Shown: positions 45,463-57,415, numbered from the stretch's first letter. The stretch is 64,000 nucleotides of DNA from Elymus sibiricus (GCA_039707655.1 CM077673.1:265774288-265838287); one strand, 5' to 3'. A program made the numbers and translations. Notes: a model not told the origin generated them from the sequence alone.

Positions 45463-45716
45463 TGTAACGACCCGAATCTGATAAGATTCGATGTCTCTGT
45501 GCTTACCGTGCTTGTCCCTAGATCGATTCGCTAGCACACACAGTACATGAGAATATCAAATAACAAGTGCGTCATTTACTACAACGTATGATCCAATGTA
45601 TTACAATCTCGTAGCACATAGCTATCTTTATTAAATAATGACAGCGGAAATGTAGCATAAACAAACGATGAATCCCATCAATGCCCACTCGCAAAAATGT
45701 TGAGTGAAGACTCGCG
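45463..45716 (-). repeat. Element E, LTR copy 2, left part
   Basis: 254 bp matching 41065 onward; interrupted by Gypsy B after tcgcg (45712-45716). Confidence 0.9.
45712..45716. repeat. Target-site duplication of Gypsy B, left copy (tcgcg)
   Basis: tcgcg directly precedes TGTCGGTG. The matching tcgcg is at 59328-59332, and the uninterrupted site in LTR copy 1 reads gactcgcgaccctactg. Confidence 0.92.
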
Positions 45717-46186
45717 TGTCGGTGTCAAAACCGGCAGATCTCGGGTAGGGGGTCCCGAGCTGTGAGACTAGGATTGATGGTAACAAGGGGACGAAGGATA
45801 CGATGTTTACCCAGGTTCGGGCCCTCCTATGGAGGTAAAACCCTACGTCCTGCTCGATTATATTCATGGTATGAAGGTTACAGAGTTGATCTACCTCGAG
45901 ATCAACTAGCTAAAACCCTAGATGAGTTTCTCTGCCCTATAATCTAAAACCCTCCGTCTTATATAGACACTAGGGGTCATTAGGGTTACACATGGTCGGT
46001 TGCCCGCCGGAGGGTAAAACAAGCTTAATCTACTATCTTCAATTTGACAGACACGCCACGGCTCCTGAGATCTCTCCCCTGGCGACGGGGCCTTTGATCG
46101 ACTTCATCCTCAGCGTATGGCCCATGAGTCCGGCCCATGCGAAATAGGTCGGCCGCCCGAGGACCCCTTAATCCCGGACTCCCTCA
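45717..46186 (-). repeat. 3' LTR of Gypsy B (470 bp)
   Basis: TGTCGGTGTCAAAACCGG to ctccctca. TATA box tatataag on the minus strand near 45958-45965. A purine-rich tract (ccgggggctac, minus strand) adjoins at 46187-46197. Confidence 0.92.
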
Positions 46187-46532
46187 GTAGCCCCCGGACT
46201 AGCCTCCAATGCCGAGGTATATTATCCGGACAGTCCTGCACGTCGAAGTCTTCGGCTTGCGAGGCGAGTCCCTCTATCCTTTCTTGTTCGGCAACCACTC
46301 CGTTATCGCTAAATCTTCAAATGTCAAGAACTTGCGGGACCCACTGTAATAACTCCCAGCGCTCCTCGACCCTCGTGTACCGAGGGGAGGCGCGCGGTCC
46401 GGTGGCTTTTTACAAGATTGCCCTTCTTACAAAGGAGGTACCTCCCATTTAAACAAACGGAATCGTCGTCTAGGCCACACCTTCCTCTTCTTCCCCCTCG
46501 GAGAAAATTTCAACTAAGAGACCACTAAAAAT

Positions 46533-49030
46533 ATGGCGAGCGTCCCCAGTTCTTCCTCGCGCCCTTACGGCACCCTCCCCGTGGACTGGGCAAGCTGCTC
46601 CGTATCCCTCCTTCGGCTGCGCGACCTCGAGACCCAAGGATATCTTCCTTCCTCGGATCTGGCAGCTACTCGTGCCGGTCTGACTTCTTATAACCGCGAA
46701 GCCTTCGCGGAGAACTTCCCAAATACTCACAAGGGAGAGCGGGTATGCTTCGTGCCTTTCCTCTTGCGGGGCCTAGGGTTCCCCATCCATCCTTTCTTGA
46801 GGGGGTTATTGGAGGTCTACGGGATCCAGCTCCATCATCTCACCCCTGGGTCTATTCTGCACATCTCGGGCTTTCTCGCCCTTTGCGAGATGTTCCTGGA
46901 CTGCGAGGCTCACTTTGGACTATGGAGGAAGTATTTCTGCCTAGTTCCCCGCACCCGCAGTGAGACAATTCGGGAGGTTGGAGGAGCCGAAGTATGTCGC
47001 ATAGCTGGGACGGGATATCCTGCAGGGACGCCGAAGCAAGAGTTCGAAGAGTGGTCTTGGGAATGGTTTTACATCGAGGACGTTCCCCTATTCGATCCAG
47101 CTCGAAGGGGTTTGCCCGAATATTCCGACACCCCTTTCAAGAAAAGGTTCAACTAGCGTCCGAAGAGTTCATCCCAAGAGGACGATGCTGAAGTACAACA
47201 TTTGGCTGCCCGCATTAGGATACTGGCTCATCACAAGCTGACCATGATTGACGTGATGGTCGCCGCCATCACTAGATGCGTTCAACCTCTTCAACAAAGG
47301 ATACATCCTTTGTGGTGTTACAACGGAACAAGCGACACCACACGCTCCAGACGGCTAGGCCCTGCGGATCAAGCGTCATTAGCAGCCGCACTTGCCGATT
47401 TATACAAAGGAGAAAAAGAATACTTTGTTCGGCTGCCAGTTAAGGAGGGCTACTTGAGCTACAACCCCATTGAATGGGTAAGTCTTTCAATCTTACGTCC
47501 TAAGTTCGGTTTGTCACTTGCCCTTTTTGACCAAAGCCTTTAATCCACACAAACAGGACTGGAGGAGCTTTGTCGAGACAGTCAAGTGTCCAGCCCCCCA
47601 ACCGGAGAGCTACTCTCGTGACGACGATCTAGGATTCCATGACGATCCGGAGTTGTCCATTGAGTAGGAAGACGGGTTTTTTTTACCAAGAGAGCCTAGA
47701 TCGATCCACGGTGGCTATCATAGTCGATCAACCCGGATCACTCCCTTGCTCCACCACAGGCAAAAAGAAAAATCCTTCTCGTAAAAGGAGAACGCCTTCC
47801 ACTGACCCAAATGCGTCGGTCTCGGCTCCCAAGCGTCGTAGGTCCTCGCGACAAACGTCAGCTGCAGCAGCGATGCCTGGACCGGGCATTGACAGGACTC
47901 CTTTATGTGAGCCGGCCGTGGAGACGGTACCGACCACTCGTCCATCCCAAAGGTACTTTGTTCGGCCACTGGATCTATCGCTATTATGATCGATAGGATC
48001 TACCGAAAGATGTCATGTTGAAATACTCAGGAAACAAGTACAACCATCTTCTGCCGAGGACGTTGCCGAAATGCCCGACAATACTCATGAGTCAAGATCC
48101 TATGCTCATGCCGAACCTGCAACAGAGGCCCCTGTCGGCAATCCGGCCCCCGAAGATTCCGAGGATGCGGTTTCAATCACTAAATCCAAAGTTGAAAGTG
48201 CAATGAACCACCGGCAGCGACGAGAGGCCCTGTGCGACCCGGCGTTTTCCGAAGAAGAGTTCAATGCTCTATGCTCGGTGGACGCGCACATCGGAGCTGC
48301 CCGAGCTGGGCTCGGAGAAACCGTGAAACTGATATCATCCAGTCTGAAGGTAAGTGATTGATTTTGAGAATCCGAACATTTATGTGAACCTAGTAGCCCC
48401 TGAGCCTTGAATTGGTCGGGACGATCGAGTTAAGGATCCACATATAGTTTCGTGGATGATATAGGCCTCAAGGCAGCAGAACGAGCAACTGGCCAATGAA
48501 TTGGAGGCGAGCCGAACACAGGTGGAAGCCGTGAAGGCCAAACTTGAACAAGTGAAGAAATTTATCCGGGAGGCGCATGGTGAGTATATCCATTCTGCTG
48601 ATCTTAGTACATAACTCCATGCTGACGCGAGGGTACTTTTTAGCAGCTGAATCTATAGGGCAATTGCAAAAAGATTTAGATGCAGCTCGAGAATCTCAGA
48701 GGTACGCCGAATCCCAGCATGAGGCCGGCTGCCTTTCGTTGCAACGAAACCTAGAGGGGAAGAAATGCCTCCAGGCGGAAAACAAGCAGCAGGCCGACGA
48801 AATTGAGTGTTTAAAGACTCAATTGGCCCAGACCCAAGAAGAGAACCAGAAATTACAGAGGGGCATGTTTGGTAAGTGTGGCTGTGACGTCGAAAGGGTA
48901 TTTTCCCGACATAAAGTTTAATGTACATGCCTTGTCTTATGTATAGGTCTCCTAACCGGGCGTCCTGAAGAAGAGATCGGATCCTACCGGGGGAGCCTTC
49001 TGAAGGAACTGTCCGTCGTTCATGAGCGGG
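46533..49030 (+). pseudogene. Antisense extra ORF of Gypsy B (PF04195-like, then coiled coil)
   Basis: It starts MASVPSSSSRPYGTLPVDWA at 46533. Exon 1 holds a globular domain (GFPIHPFLRGLLEVYGIQLH, LTPGSILHISGFLALCEMFL, WRKYFCLVPRT, WSWEWFYIED) that I match to the PF04195 'putative gypsy type transposon' family. TAG at about 47154 sits where Trp is usual in NWRP. The frame continues to a GTAAGT donor near 47480 and resumes at about 47557. Later pieces are a basic linker (SAPKRRRSSRQ), then coiled-coil exons with GTGAGT/GTAAGT donors at about 48578 and 48870 (LANELEASRTQVEAVKAKLE, LKTQLAQTQEENQKLQ). The C-terminal block seen in element A is cut off by S. Function unknown; transcribed opposite to gag-pol. 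Confidence 0.75.
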
Positions 49031-50654
49031 TGATACGTCTCCAACATATCTATAATTTATGAAGTATTCATGCCATGTTTACAATAATTTTATATGATTT
49101 TATTAGAACGAACCCGGACTGACGCAGTTTTCAGCAGAACTACCATGGTGTCGTTTTTTGGGCAGAAATAAAAGTTCTCAGAATGGGTTGAAAATTTACA
49201 GAGAATATTTTTGGAAAATATAAAAAATATTGGAGCAAAATGATATCGGAGAGGAGTCCCGAGGCAGCCACAAGCCTAGGGGGCGCCCCCCTAGGGCGCG
49301 CCCCCTGGCTTGTGGGCCCCTCGGGAGTCCCCCTGACTTGAATCCAACGCCAAAAATTCCTATAAATACCAAAACCCCCAGAAAGAAACCTAGATCGGGA
49401 GTTTCGCCGCCGCAAGCCTCTGTAGCCACGAAAAACCAATCGGGATCCCATTCCGGCACCCTGTCGGAGGGGGAAACCATCACCGGAGGCCATCTTCATC
49501 ATCCCGGCGGTCTCCATGATGAGGAGGGAGTAGTTCACCCTCGGGGCTGAGGGTATGTACCAGTAGCTATGTGTTTGATCTCTCTCTCTCTCGTGTTCTT
49601 GAGATGGCACGATCTTGATGTACCGCGAGCTTTATTAATATAGATGAATCATATGTAGTTTCCCCTCTCTATCTTCTTGTCATGAATTGAGTTTTCCCTT
49701 TGAAGTTTTCTTATCGGATTGAGTCTTTAAGGATTTGAGAACACTTGATGTATGTCTTGCGATGGGATATCCGTGGTGACAATGGGATGTTCTATTGATC
49801 CACTTGCTGTATGTTTTGGTGATCAACTTGCGGGTTTCGTGACCTTGGGAATCTATGCATAGGGGTTGGCACATGTTTTCGTCTTGACGCTCCGGTAGAA
49901 ACTTTGGGGCACTCTTTGAAGTTCTTTGTGTTGGATTGAACATGATGAATCTGAAATTTTGTGATGCATATCATATAATCAAGCCCATGGGCACTCGTGG
50001 TGACATTGGAGTATCTAGGTGACATTAGGGTTTTGGTTGATGTGTATCTTAAGGTGTTATTTTAGTACGAACTCTAGGGCTGTTCATGACACTTATAGGG
50101 ATAGCTCATAAGATTGATCGGAAAAGATAACTTTGAGGTGGTTTCATACCCTACAATAATTTCTTCGTTTGTTCTCCGCTATTTGTGACTTTGGAGTGAA
50201 CTCTTTGTCGCATGTGAGGGATTTACATATGATTCAACTATGTCAGTATTGTTGAGAGAACTTGCACTAGTGAAAGTATGAACCCTAGGCCTTGTTTCTA
50301 AGTATTGCAATACCGTTTTTGCTCACTTTTGTTACTTGCTACCTTGCTGTTTTTATATTTTTCAGATTACAAAAACCTATATCTACCATCCATACTACAC
50401 TTGTATCACCATCTCTTCGCCGAACTAGTGCACCTATACAATTTACCATTGTATTGGGTGTGATGGGGACACAAGAGACTTTTTTGTTATTTGGTTGCAG
50501 GGTTGTTAGAGAGAGACCATCTTCATCCTACACCTCCCACGGATTGATAAACCTTAGGTCATCCACTTGAGGGAAATTTTCTACTGTCCTACAAAACTCT
50601 GCGCTTTGAGGCCCAACACCAGTCTTCAAGAAGAAGGTTGCGTAGTAGACATGA
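49031..50654 (+). repeat. 5' LTR of element S (about 1624 bp)
   Basis: It starts TGATACGTCTCCAACATATC. The end is placed at catga (50650-50654), where related LTRs end catca. TATA box tataaata at 49361-49368. Confidence 0.8.
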
Positions 50655-50664
50655 AGCTCTTTTC

Positions 50665-50682
50665 TGGCGCCGTTGCCGGGGA
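50665..50682 (+). promoter_or_regulatory. Primer binding site (Asp tRNA) of element S
   Basis: TGGCGCCGTTGCCGGGGA is complementary to the 3' end of plant tRNA-Asp, the primer used by Athila-group elements. Confidence 0.88.
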
Positions 50683-50777
50683 GGTGAGTGCTTGAAGGTA
50701 TATCTTTAGATCTTGAATTGAATCTTTTAGTTTCTTGTTTTATCACTAGTTTGTCTATAAAAGAAAACTACAAAAAA

Positions 50778-51563
50778 ATGGAGTTTAGGTTGCATCAATT
50801 GGTTTGTCTTTTTAATGTCTTTCGTGAAAATGATGGTTTGGAAAATTGTGCTCAATTGGTAGAGGAAGAATTTATGAAAATAATTAATGAGAATTCCTTG
50901 AATGATGTGCATGATTGCAATATTTCTAGTATGAATTCTCTGAATATCCATGATGCTAATGATATGCAAAGCCACAAGCTTGGGGATGCTATGTTTGATG
51001 AAGATGATATTTTTAGTCCCCCAAGTTTTGATGAGCAAATTTGGTATGATAATGACATGCCTACTATCTATCATGATTATGACGATGACATGTTTGCTAT
51101 AAAGAGTGATAGTAACCATGAAACTTGTCATCATGATTTTAATATTCAAAGTGGTTATGTCAATCAAGTATCTCATGATAGTTATTTTGTTGAGTTTACT
51201 CCCACTATTATGAATGAGAAGAAAATTGCTTATGTGGAGAGTAACAAATTTTCTATGCTTGTGGATCATGAAGATAATGCTTTATGTGATAGTTATGTTG
51301 TGAAATTCCTTCATGATGCTACTGAAAATTATTATGAGGGAGGAACATATGCTTATAGGAATTGCAATAATATTAAGTTTCCTCTCTATGTGTTCAAAGT
51401 TTTAAAGTTGCACTTGTTTTGCCTTCCTATGCTAGTTGATTCTTGTTCCCATAAGTTGTTTGCTCAAAAAATCCCTATGCATAGGAAGTGGGTTAGACTT
51501 AAATGTGCTTGTCATGAGATTCATGATGCTCTTTTGCATGTTTCAATTATTATTCCTATGTGA
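50778..51563 (+). CDS. Unknown 261-residue protein of a non-autonomous LTR element
   Basis: An intact frame starts at ATG 50778 (MEFRLHQLVCLFNVF), about 95 bp after the primer site, the place gag would occupy. An in-frame ATG at 50688 is possible but less likely. The N-terminal half is acidic, rich in Asp, Asn and His (HDYDDDMFAIKSDSNHE). The C-terminal half is basic and Cys-containing (GGTYAYRNCNNIKFPLY, LVDSCSHKLF, RKWVRLKCACHEIHDALLHV). No gag, zinc-knuckle or enzyme motif is recognised. C retains a near-identical C-terminal half, so the frame has been kept between elements with different LTRs. Function not known. A role in RNA packaging or regulation would be guesswork. Confidence 0.65.
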   Translation: MEFRLHQLVCLFNVFRENDGLENCAQLVEEEFMKIINENSLNDVHDCNISSMNSLNIHDANDMQSHKLGDAMFDEDDIFSPPSFDEQIWYDNDMPTIYHDYDDDMFAIKSDSNHETCHHDFNIQSGYVNQVSHDSYFVEFTPTIMNEKKIAYVESNKFSMLVDHEDNALCDSYVVKFLHDATENYYEGGTYAYRNCNNIKFPLYVFKVLKLHLFCLPMLVDSCSHKLFAQKIPMHRKWVRLKCACHEIHDALLHVSIIIPM

Positions 51564-52273
51564 GCATCATTTAAATCATCACGCCTAGCTAAAAGGCTTT
51601 AAAGAAAAGCGCTTGTTGGGAGACAACCCAACACTTTTACTTTCTGTTTTTGTGTGTTCACATGATTAAGCTACTGTATTAATCATGTTTTGTTCCTTTT
51701 ATTTCAATAAAGTGCCAAGTAAAGCCTTTGGGATGACTCACAAGATGAGTAGAATTGATGCTGAACCAAAACAGAAACTTTTGACTCCAGTACAGGAATA
51801 TTCATTTTTTACTGGAGCGCGATAATGATCTGAAATTTTTACACAGTCTTGATATACAAATTCTTCAGGTTTTCCTAATTTCTGAGAATTTTTGGAGACA
51901 GGGAAGTATGGTTACACTACAGATCTTCACAGACTGTTCTGTTTTTGACAGATTCTCTTTTGCATGCATAGTTTGCTTGTTTTAGTATTTCCATAGCTTA
52001 TATTTAGCGGTATAAATTATGGGAATGATATAATACAGTAGGTATCATGTGGGAACAATTATGAATCTTGTCTTGACAGTACCTAAGTTAATGATCTTTA
52101 TTTATTATACTAACCCATCTCACGAAGTTCCGTTAAGTTTTGTGTGATTGAAGTTTTCAAGTTTTGGGTGAGACACCGATAAGAGGAGCATAAGGAGTGA
52201 CAAGAACCTAATATTGGGGATGCCCAAGGCACCACCAAGGTAATAACCAAGGAAGACTCAAGCGGCTAAGCTT

Positions 52274-52297
52274 GGGGATGCCCCGGAAGGCATCCCC
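52274..52297. repeat. Hairpin 1 of element S (9-bp stem)
   Basis: ggggatgcc, loop ccggaa, ggcatcccc; identical to the element C hairpin at 32133-32156. Confidence 0.9.
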
Positions 52298-54832
52298 TCT
52301 TTCGTCTTCAACATTATCGGTATATCTTACTTAGAGCTATATTTTTATTTGTCACATCATGTGAGTTTTGCTTGGAGCGTCATTTTATTTTGTTGTTCTC
52401 TGTTAGGTGTTATTTATAATCTTGTTTTTCAATAAAAAGTTCCAAGAATTGCCTTAGGATGCTTGCATTGCATGTTTGATGTGTGCTGTGTAAAAAACAG
52501 AAACTTTTGCTGTAGTGTTTGAATTTTCATATTTTACTGGAACGTGGAAAGTTTCTGAAATTTTTACAAAGTATTGTAATATAAATTATTTAGCATGCCC
52601 TAAATGTTCATAATTTTTTTAGTTAGTTAAGTACACTGTTTTCATAAATTTCTACAGACTGTTCTGTTTGGACAGATTGCTGTCATAGTTTCGTTATCTA
52701 CTTATCCTATAGTTTCCATAGCCTATATTGGTAGATATAAATTGTGGAAATGATAGTATACAGTACCTAATGTTTGAAAATTATTATGCAACTTGTCTTG
52801 GCAGTACATAAAGAGTTGATTTATTATTATGTGTACTAACCTATCTCACGAGTTCTTTTCAAGTTTTGTGTGGAAGATGTTTTTGAGAATAGGTGAAACC
52901 ATGATATGAGAGGATTGAACGAGATACAAAAGCTCAAGCTTGGGGATGCCCAAGGCACGCCAAGTAAACATTTCAAGAAGTCTCAAGCATCTAAGCTTGG
53001 AGATGCTACGCATCCCACCTCTCTACATCAACAATTATCGGTTAGCCTATGTTGAGCCTAATTTTTTATTCGCTCACATGATGCGTGCTATTCTTGGAGT
53101 GCTATTTTTCTTTTGCTTGCTGTTTAATAAAATACTTAAGATCTGAAATTCTTAGATGAGAGAGTCTTCACATAGTTATTTAATTGTTGGCTACTCATTG
53201 ATCTTCACTTATATCTTTTTGGAGTAGTTTGTCATTCACTCTCGTGCTTCACTTATATCCTATTAGTAAATGGTTGAATGAATTGAATATCATAAATCTG
53301 AAATTAAATATGCTTCGTATACTTATCCCATGGGGAGTAATGACTTCACACATAATAAGTATAGGTGGTAAAATTTATTGAAAGTTAGCAAACACCGCAT
53401 TGGTCACTGGAACAATTCATGAAAGAATATTGAAGGAAGAGAGATTCCACATATAAATATACTATCTTGGACATCTTCTATGATTGTGAGATCGTTAATT
53501 ATTTTCAAACTCGAGAAAATTAGTTAAAATTGGACAAGGAAGACAACTTAATGAGTTATGTTTGGGTATATTTGTATAGAAGTTATATTGTTATGGATCC
53601 TCCAACATGTGGTGCTTGCTTCCACCTCATACTAGCCAAAACTTCCGCACCAAGTAGAAATACTACTTGTGCATCCAAACACCCTTAAACCCAAAGTTGT
53701 TCCATATGAGTCCACCATACCTACCTATATGCGGTATTTACCTGCCGTTCCAAGTAAATTTGCATGTGCCAAACTCTAAACCTTCAAATAATATTCTGTT
53801 TTGTATGCCCGAATCGCTCATATAGTGACTAGGGGCTGTCAGTATCTTCCATGCTAGGTGGGTTATTCTCACGATATGTGTTGATTCACTATCATTCACG
53901 AGAAAGTGGCTGGTATTCGGGATGCCCAGTTCCATGCTCAAAAATCAAATCAAAATATAATGAAACAAAACTCCCCCAAGATTGTTGTTTGTATGGATGG
54001 TACCCGTGGATTCGGCTCCCCGTGGAGTGTGATTGATTGGTGGAGGGGGAGTAAAAACTTTACCATTCTGTTTGGGAACCACCTATAATGTATCTAGCAT
54101 GGAAGATACCGAGATCTCTCGGTTGTTATGTTGACAATGAAAGCATACCACTCAAAATTATTATTCATCTCTGTTTTAAAAGCTCGAGCTCTGGCACCTT
54201 TGCAAATCAATGCTTCCCTCTGCGAAGGGCCTATCTTTTACTTTCTAGTACTTACCTTTATGCAAGAGTCATGGTGATCTTCACCACTCCCTATATTTTG
54301 CCTTTTTCTCTTGGCAAGCGTCATGTGTTGGGGAATGATCTAGACGTATATATCCACACAAATATATTTGATCATGAATTATTATTGTTGACAATTATCT
54401 ATATGATAAATAAGTTGGGAGGCGAAACATTAAGCCCCTATCTTTCTCTGTGTTCGATGGATGCTATTTGTTGTAAAAATAAGCTTTGAGGGTCAATAAT
54501 CATGGAAGACTATATGATAGTTGAGTATGTGGAATTTGCTAAATCAAAGCTCTTACATAGACCCTTCCTAAAAATAAGATGAATTGCAATTGTTCAATGA
54601 CTAGGAATATGGTTTGTTAGTTTTCAAGAAACTTTCTGGTCTATACTTTAACATGTGAATGGCTTGTTACATGATCATGAGAAGTTTTATGAGATGAGCT
54701 ACTGTTTATGGTTTATATTGATGCTAGAAAAAGTGATTGGAATTATCATTGATCAAACTTGTGCACTTGCTAGCATTCACACTTCATAAATTATTTCTTT
54801 TATCATTTACCTACTCGAGGACGAGCAGGAAT

Positions 54833-54847
54833 TAAGCTTGGGGATGA
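54833..54847 (+). promoter_or_regulatory. Polypurine tract of element S
   Basis: aagcttggggatga immediately before the 3' LTR. The same words occur earlier in the interior (52268, 52936, 52994). Confidence 0.75.
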
Positions 54848-55990
54848 TGATACGTCTCCAACGTATCTATAATTTATGAAGTATTCATGCCATCTTTACA
54901 ATAATTTTATATGATTTTGGTATGATCTTATTAGAACTAACCCGGACTGACGTTGTTTTCACCAGAACTACCATGGTGTCGTTTTTTGTGCAGAAATAAA
55001 AGTTCTCGGAATTGGCTGAAAATTTACGGAGAATATTTTTAGAAAATATAAAAAATACTGGACCAAAAAGATACTGGAGAGGAGTCCCGAGGTAGCCACA
55101 AGCCTTGGGGGCGCCCCCCCTAGGGCGCGCCCCCTGGCTTGTGGGCTCCTCGGGAGTCCCCCTGACTTGATTCCAACGCCAAAAATTCCTATAATACCAA
55201 AACCCCCAGAAAGAAACGTAGATCGGGAGTTCCGCGGCCGCAAGCCTCTGTAGCCACGAAAAACCAATCGGGAGCCCGTTCCGGCACCCTGCCGGAGGGG
55301 GAAACCATCACCGGAGGCCATCTTCATCATCCCGGCGGTCTCCATGATGAGGAGGGAGTAGTTCACCCTCGGGGCTGAGGGTATGTACCAGTAGCTATGT
55401 GTTTGATCTCTCTCTCTCGTGTTCTTGAGATGGCACGATCTTGATGTACCACGAGCTTTATTAATATAGATGAATCATATGGAGTTTTCCCCTCTCTATC
55501 TTCTTGTGATGAATTGAGTTTTTCCTTTGAAGTTTTCTTATCGGATTGAGTCTTTAAAGATTTGAGAACACTTGATGTATGTCTTGTGATGGGATATCCG
55601 TGGTGCCAATGGGATGTTCTATTGATCCACTTGATGTATGTTTTGGTGATCAACTTGCGGGTTTCGTGACCTTGGGAATCTATGCATAGGGGTTGGCACA
55701 TGTTTTCGTCTTGACTCTCTGGTAGAAACTTTGGGGCACTCTTTGAAGTTCTTTGTGTTGGATTGAACATGATGAATCTGAAATTGTGTGATGCATATCG
55801 TATAATCAAGCCCATGGGTACTCGTGGTGACATTGGAGTATCTAGGTGACATTAGGGTTTTGGTTGATGTGTTTGTTAAGGTGTTATTTTAGTACGAACT
55901 CTAGGGCTGTTCGTGACACTTATAGGGATAGCTCATAAGATTGATCGGAAAAGATAACTTCAAGGTGGTTTCGTACCCTACAATAATTTC
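54848..55990 (+). repeat. 3' LTR of element S, truncated
   Basis: It matches 49031 to about 50172 and stops at aataatttc, then joins Gypsy B RT sequence at a shared tttc. It has a 12-bp segment near 54918 (gtatgatcttat region) absent from the 5' LTR, and its TATA box has lost one A (tataatacc at 55190). Confidence 0.88.
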
Positions 55991-57415
55991 GAGACAGGTC
56001 GTCCACGTATGCCTCGACTGTTTTGCCAACCTGTTTTTCGAGACAGGTCTGAATCAAACGCTAGGGCTGACGTGTTTGGTTTTAATGACCACATCGTCCA
56101 TGTTTACCTCGACTGTTTTGCCAACCTGTTTTTCGAGACAGGTTTGGATCAAATGCTGGTATGTAGCTCCAGCGTTTTTTAGCCCAAAGGGCATTGTGTT
56201 GAAGCAGAATGGCCCGTATGGGGTGATGAATGCAGTTGCAGCTTGATCGGATTCCTTCATTTTGATCTGATGGTATATGGAGTAAGCGTCAAGGAAACAC
56301 AGTGAATCGTGACCGGCTGTGGCGTCCATAATCTGGTCTATGCGTGGTAGGGGGAAAGGGTCCTTAGGGCAGGCCTTGTTAAGGTCTTTGAAGTCGACGC
56401 ACAGACGCCAGGATTTATCTTTCTTCGGTACCATCACCAGATTTGCCAACCATTCAGGGTGTTTGATCTCCCGTATGAATCCGGCCTCTAGCAATTTGGC
56501 TAATTCTTCACCCATAGCTTGTCGTTTAGGCTCAGAAAAGCGGCGTAGAGTTTGTTTGACGGGCTTAAAGCCTGGGATTATATTCAGACTATGTTCTGCC
56601 AGTCGCCGTGGGATTCCTGGCATATCAGAAGGATGCCAGGCGAAGATGTCCCAATTTTCTTGTAAAAATGCTCGCAGCGCTTCGTCCACCGCGGGGTCCA
56701 GCTGAGCTCCGATGGACGCTGTTTTACTAGGGTCCGTCGGGTGTACCTGAAATTTAACGATTTCTTTTGCAGGTTTAAAGGAAGTGAGTTTGGGCCTTTT
56801 ACTAAGGATCACATCGTCCTTGTCCACTGTTGACCGGAGTGCGATCAATTCCTCTGCAGCAAAGGTCTCGGCTAGTGCCTCGAGGGCGAGCGCTGCTGTT
56901 TTGCTTTTGGCTCGAAGGGCTATACTCAGATCACTGGCGATTGTGATTACCCCGCTTGGGCCTGGCATCTTGAGCTTCATATAACCGTAATGGGGTATAG
57001 CCTGGAATTTTGTGAAGGCGTCGCGCCCTAACAGAGCGTGGTAGCCACTGGGGAAGGGCACGATATGGAAGAGAAGTTCTTCGGATCGGTAGTTGTCGGG
57101 CGTGCCGAACACAACGTCAAGGGTGACACGTCCCGAACAACGCGCCTCTTTCCCAGGGATGATCCCCCGGAAGGTTGTGTTGCTATGCTCGATGCGAGAT
57201 CGATCGAACTGCATTTTTTCCAGGGTGTCTTCGTAGATGAGATTTAAACCACTGTCACCATCCATTAGCACCTTCTGTAGCCTGAAGCCGTCGACGATAG
57301 GGTTTAGGACCAGTGCGGCTGGTGTTTGACCGGGACGGATGGTTGGTTGGTCAGTGTCTCCGAAGGTGATTGGTGTGTCTGCCCATGGACTTGCTGCCGC
57401 CACATGGTAGACCTA
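55991..57415 (-). pseudogene. Gypsy B protease and partial reverse transcriptase
   Basis: After an in-frame TAG (57413-57415) the frame reads protease (VLMDGDSGLNLIYED with a DGDSG active site, YHALLGRDAFTKF), a linker, then RT: RFSEPKRQAMGEELAKLLEA, FIREIKHPEWLANLVMVPKK, WRLCVDFKDLNKACPKD, FPLPRIDQIMDATAGH, MPFGLKNAGATYQ. The catalytic motif reads NMDD (56093-56104) in place of the usual YVDD. A 95-bp-offset duplicate downstream carries YVDD (55998-56009) out of frame. The rest of RT, RNase H and integrase are absent. The enzyme would copy element RNA in the cytoplasmic particle; this copy cannot. Confidence 0.88.

Larger units (their letters stand above)
51564..54847. other. Non-coding 3' internal region of element S
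   Basis: Two diverged tandem units (about 51766-52300 and 52495-53015), each ending in an aagcttggggatgc-type motif and hairpin, then 1.8 kb of tail with no supported ORF. The tail is shared with G and partly with C. Short open frames are chance. Confidence 0.75.
49031..55990 (+). mobile_element. Element S: non-autonomous Athila-like LTR element, 3' LTR truncated
   Basis: The 5' LTR is 49031-50654, an Asp-tRNA primer site is at 50665-50682, a 261-residue ORF follows (50778-51563), then tandem repeats with hairpins (51770-53015), a long tail, a purine tract and a 3' LTR (54848-55990) that stops about 480 bp short. The LTR begins TGATACGTCTCCAAC, unlike the TGATACGTCCATTTTG of C and G, yet the interior is the same. 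No gag or pol is encoded, so it depends on another element. It sits in the extra ORF of Gypsy B (left flank gcggg). Confidence 0.85.

Noticed and set aside
50727..51269. 180-codon minus-strand ORF over the S unknown ORF
   Set aside because: Ile/Met/His-rich mirror of the Asp/Asn/His-rich plus frame; it is not preserved as an equivalent frame in element C.
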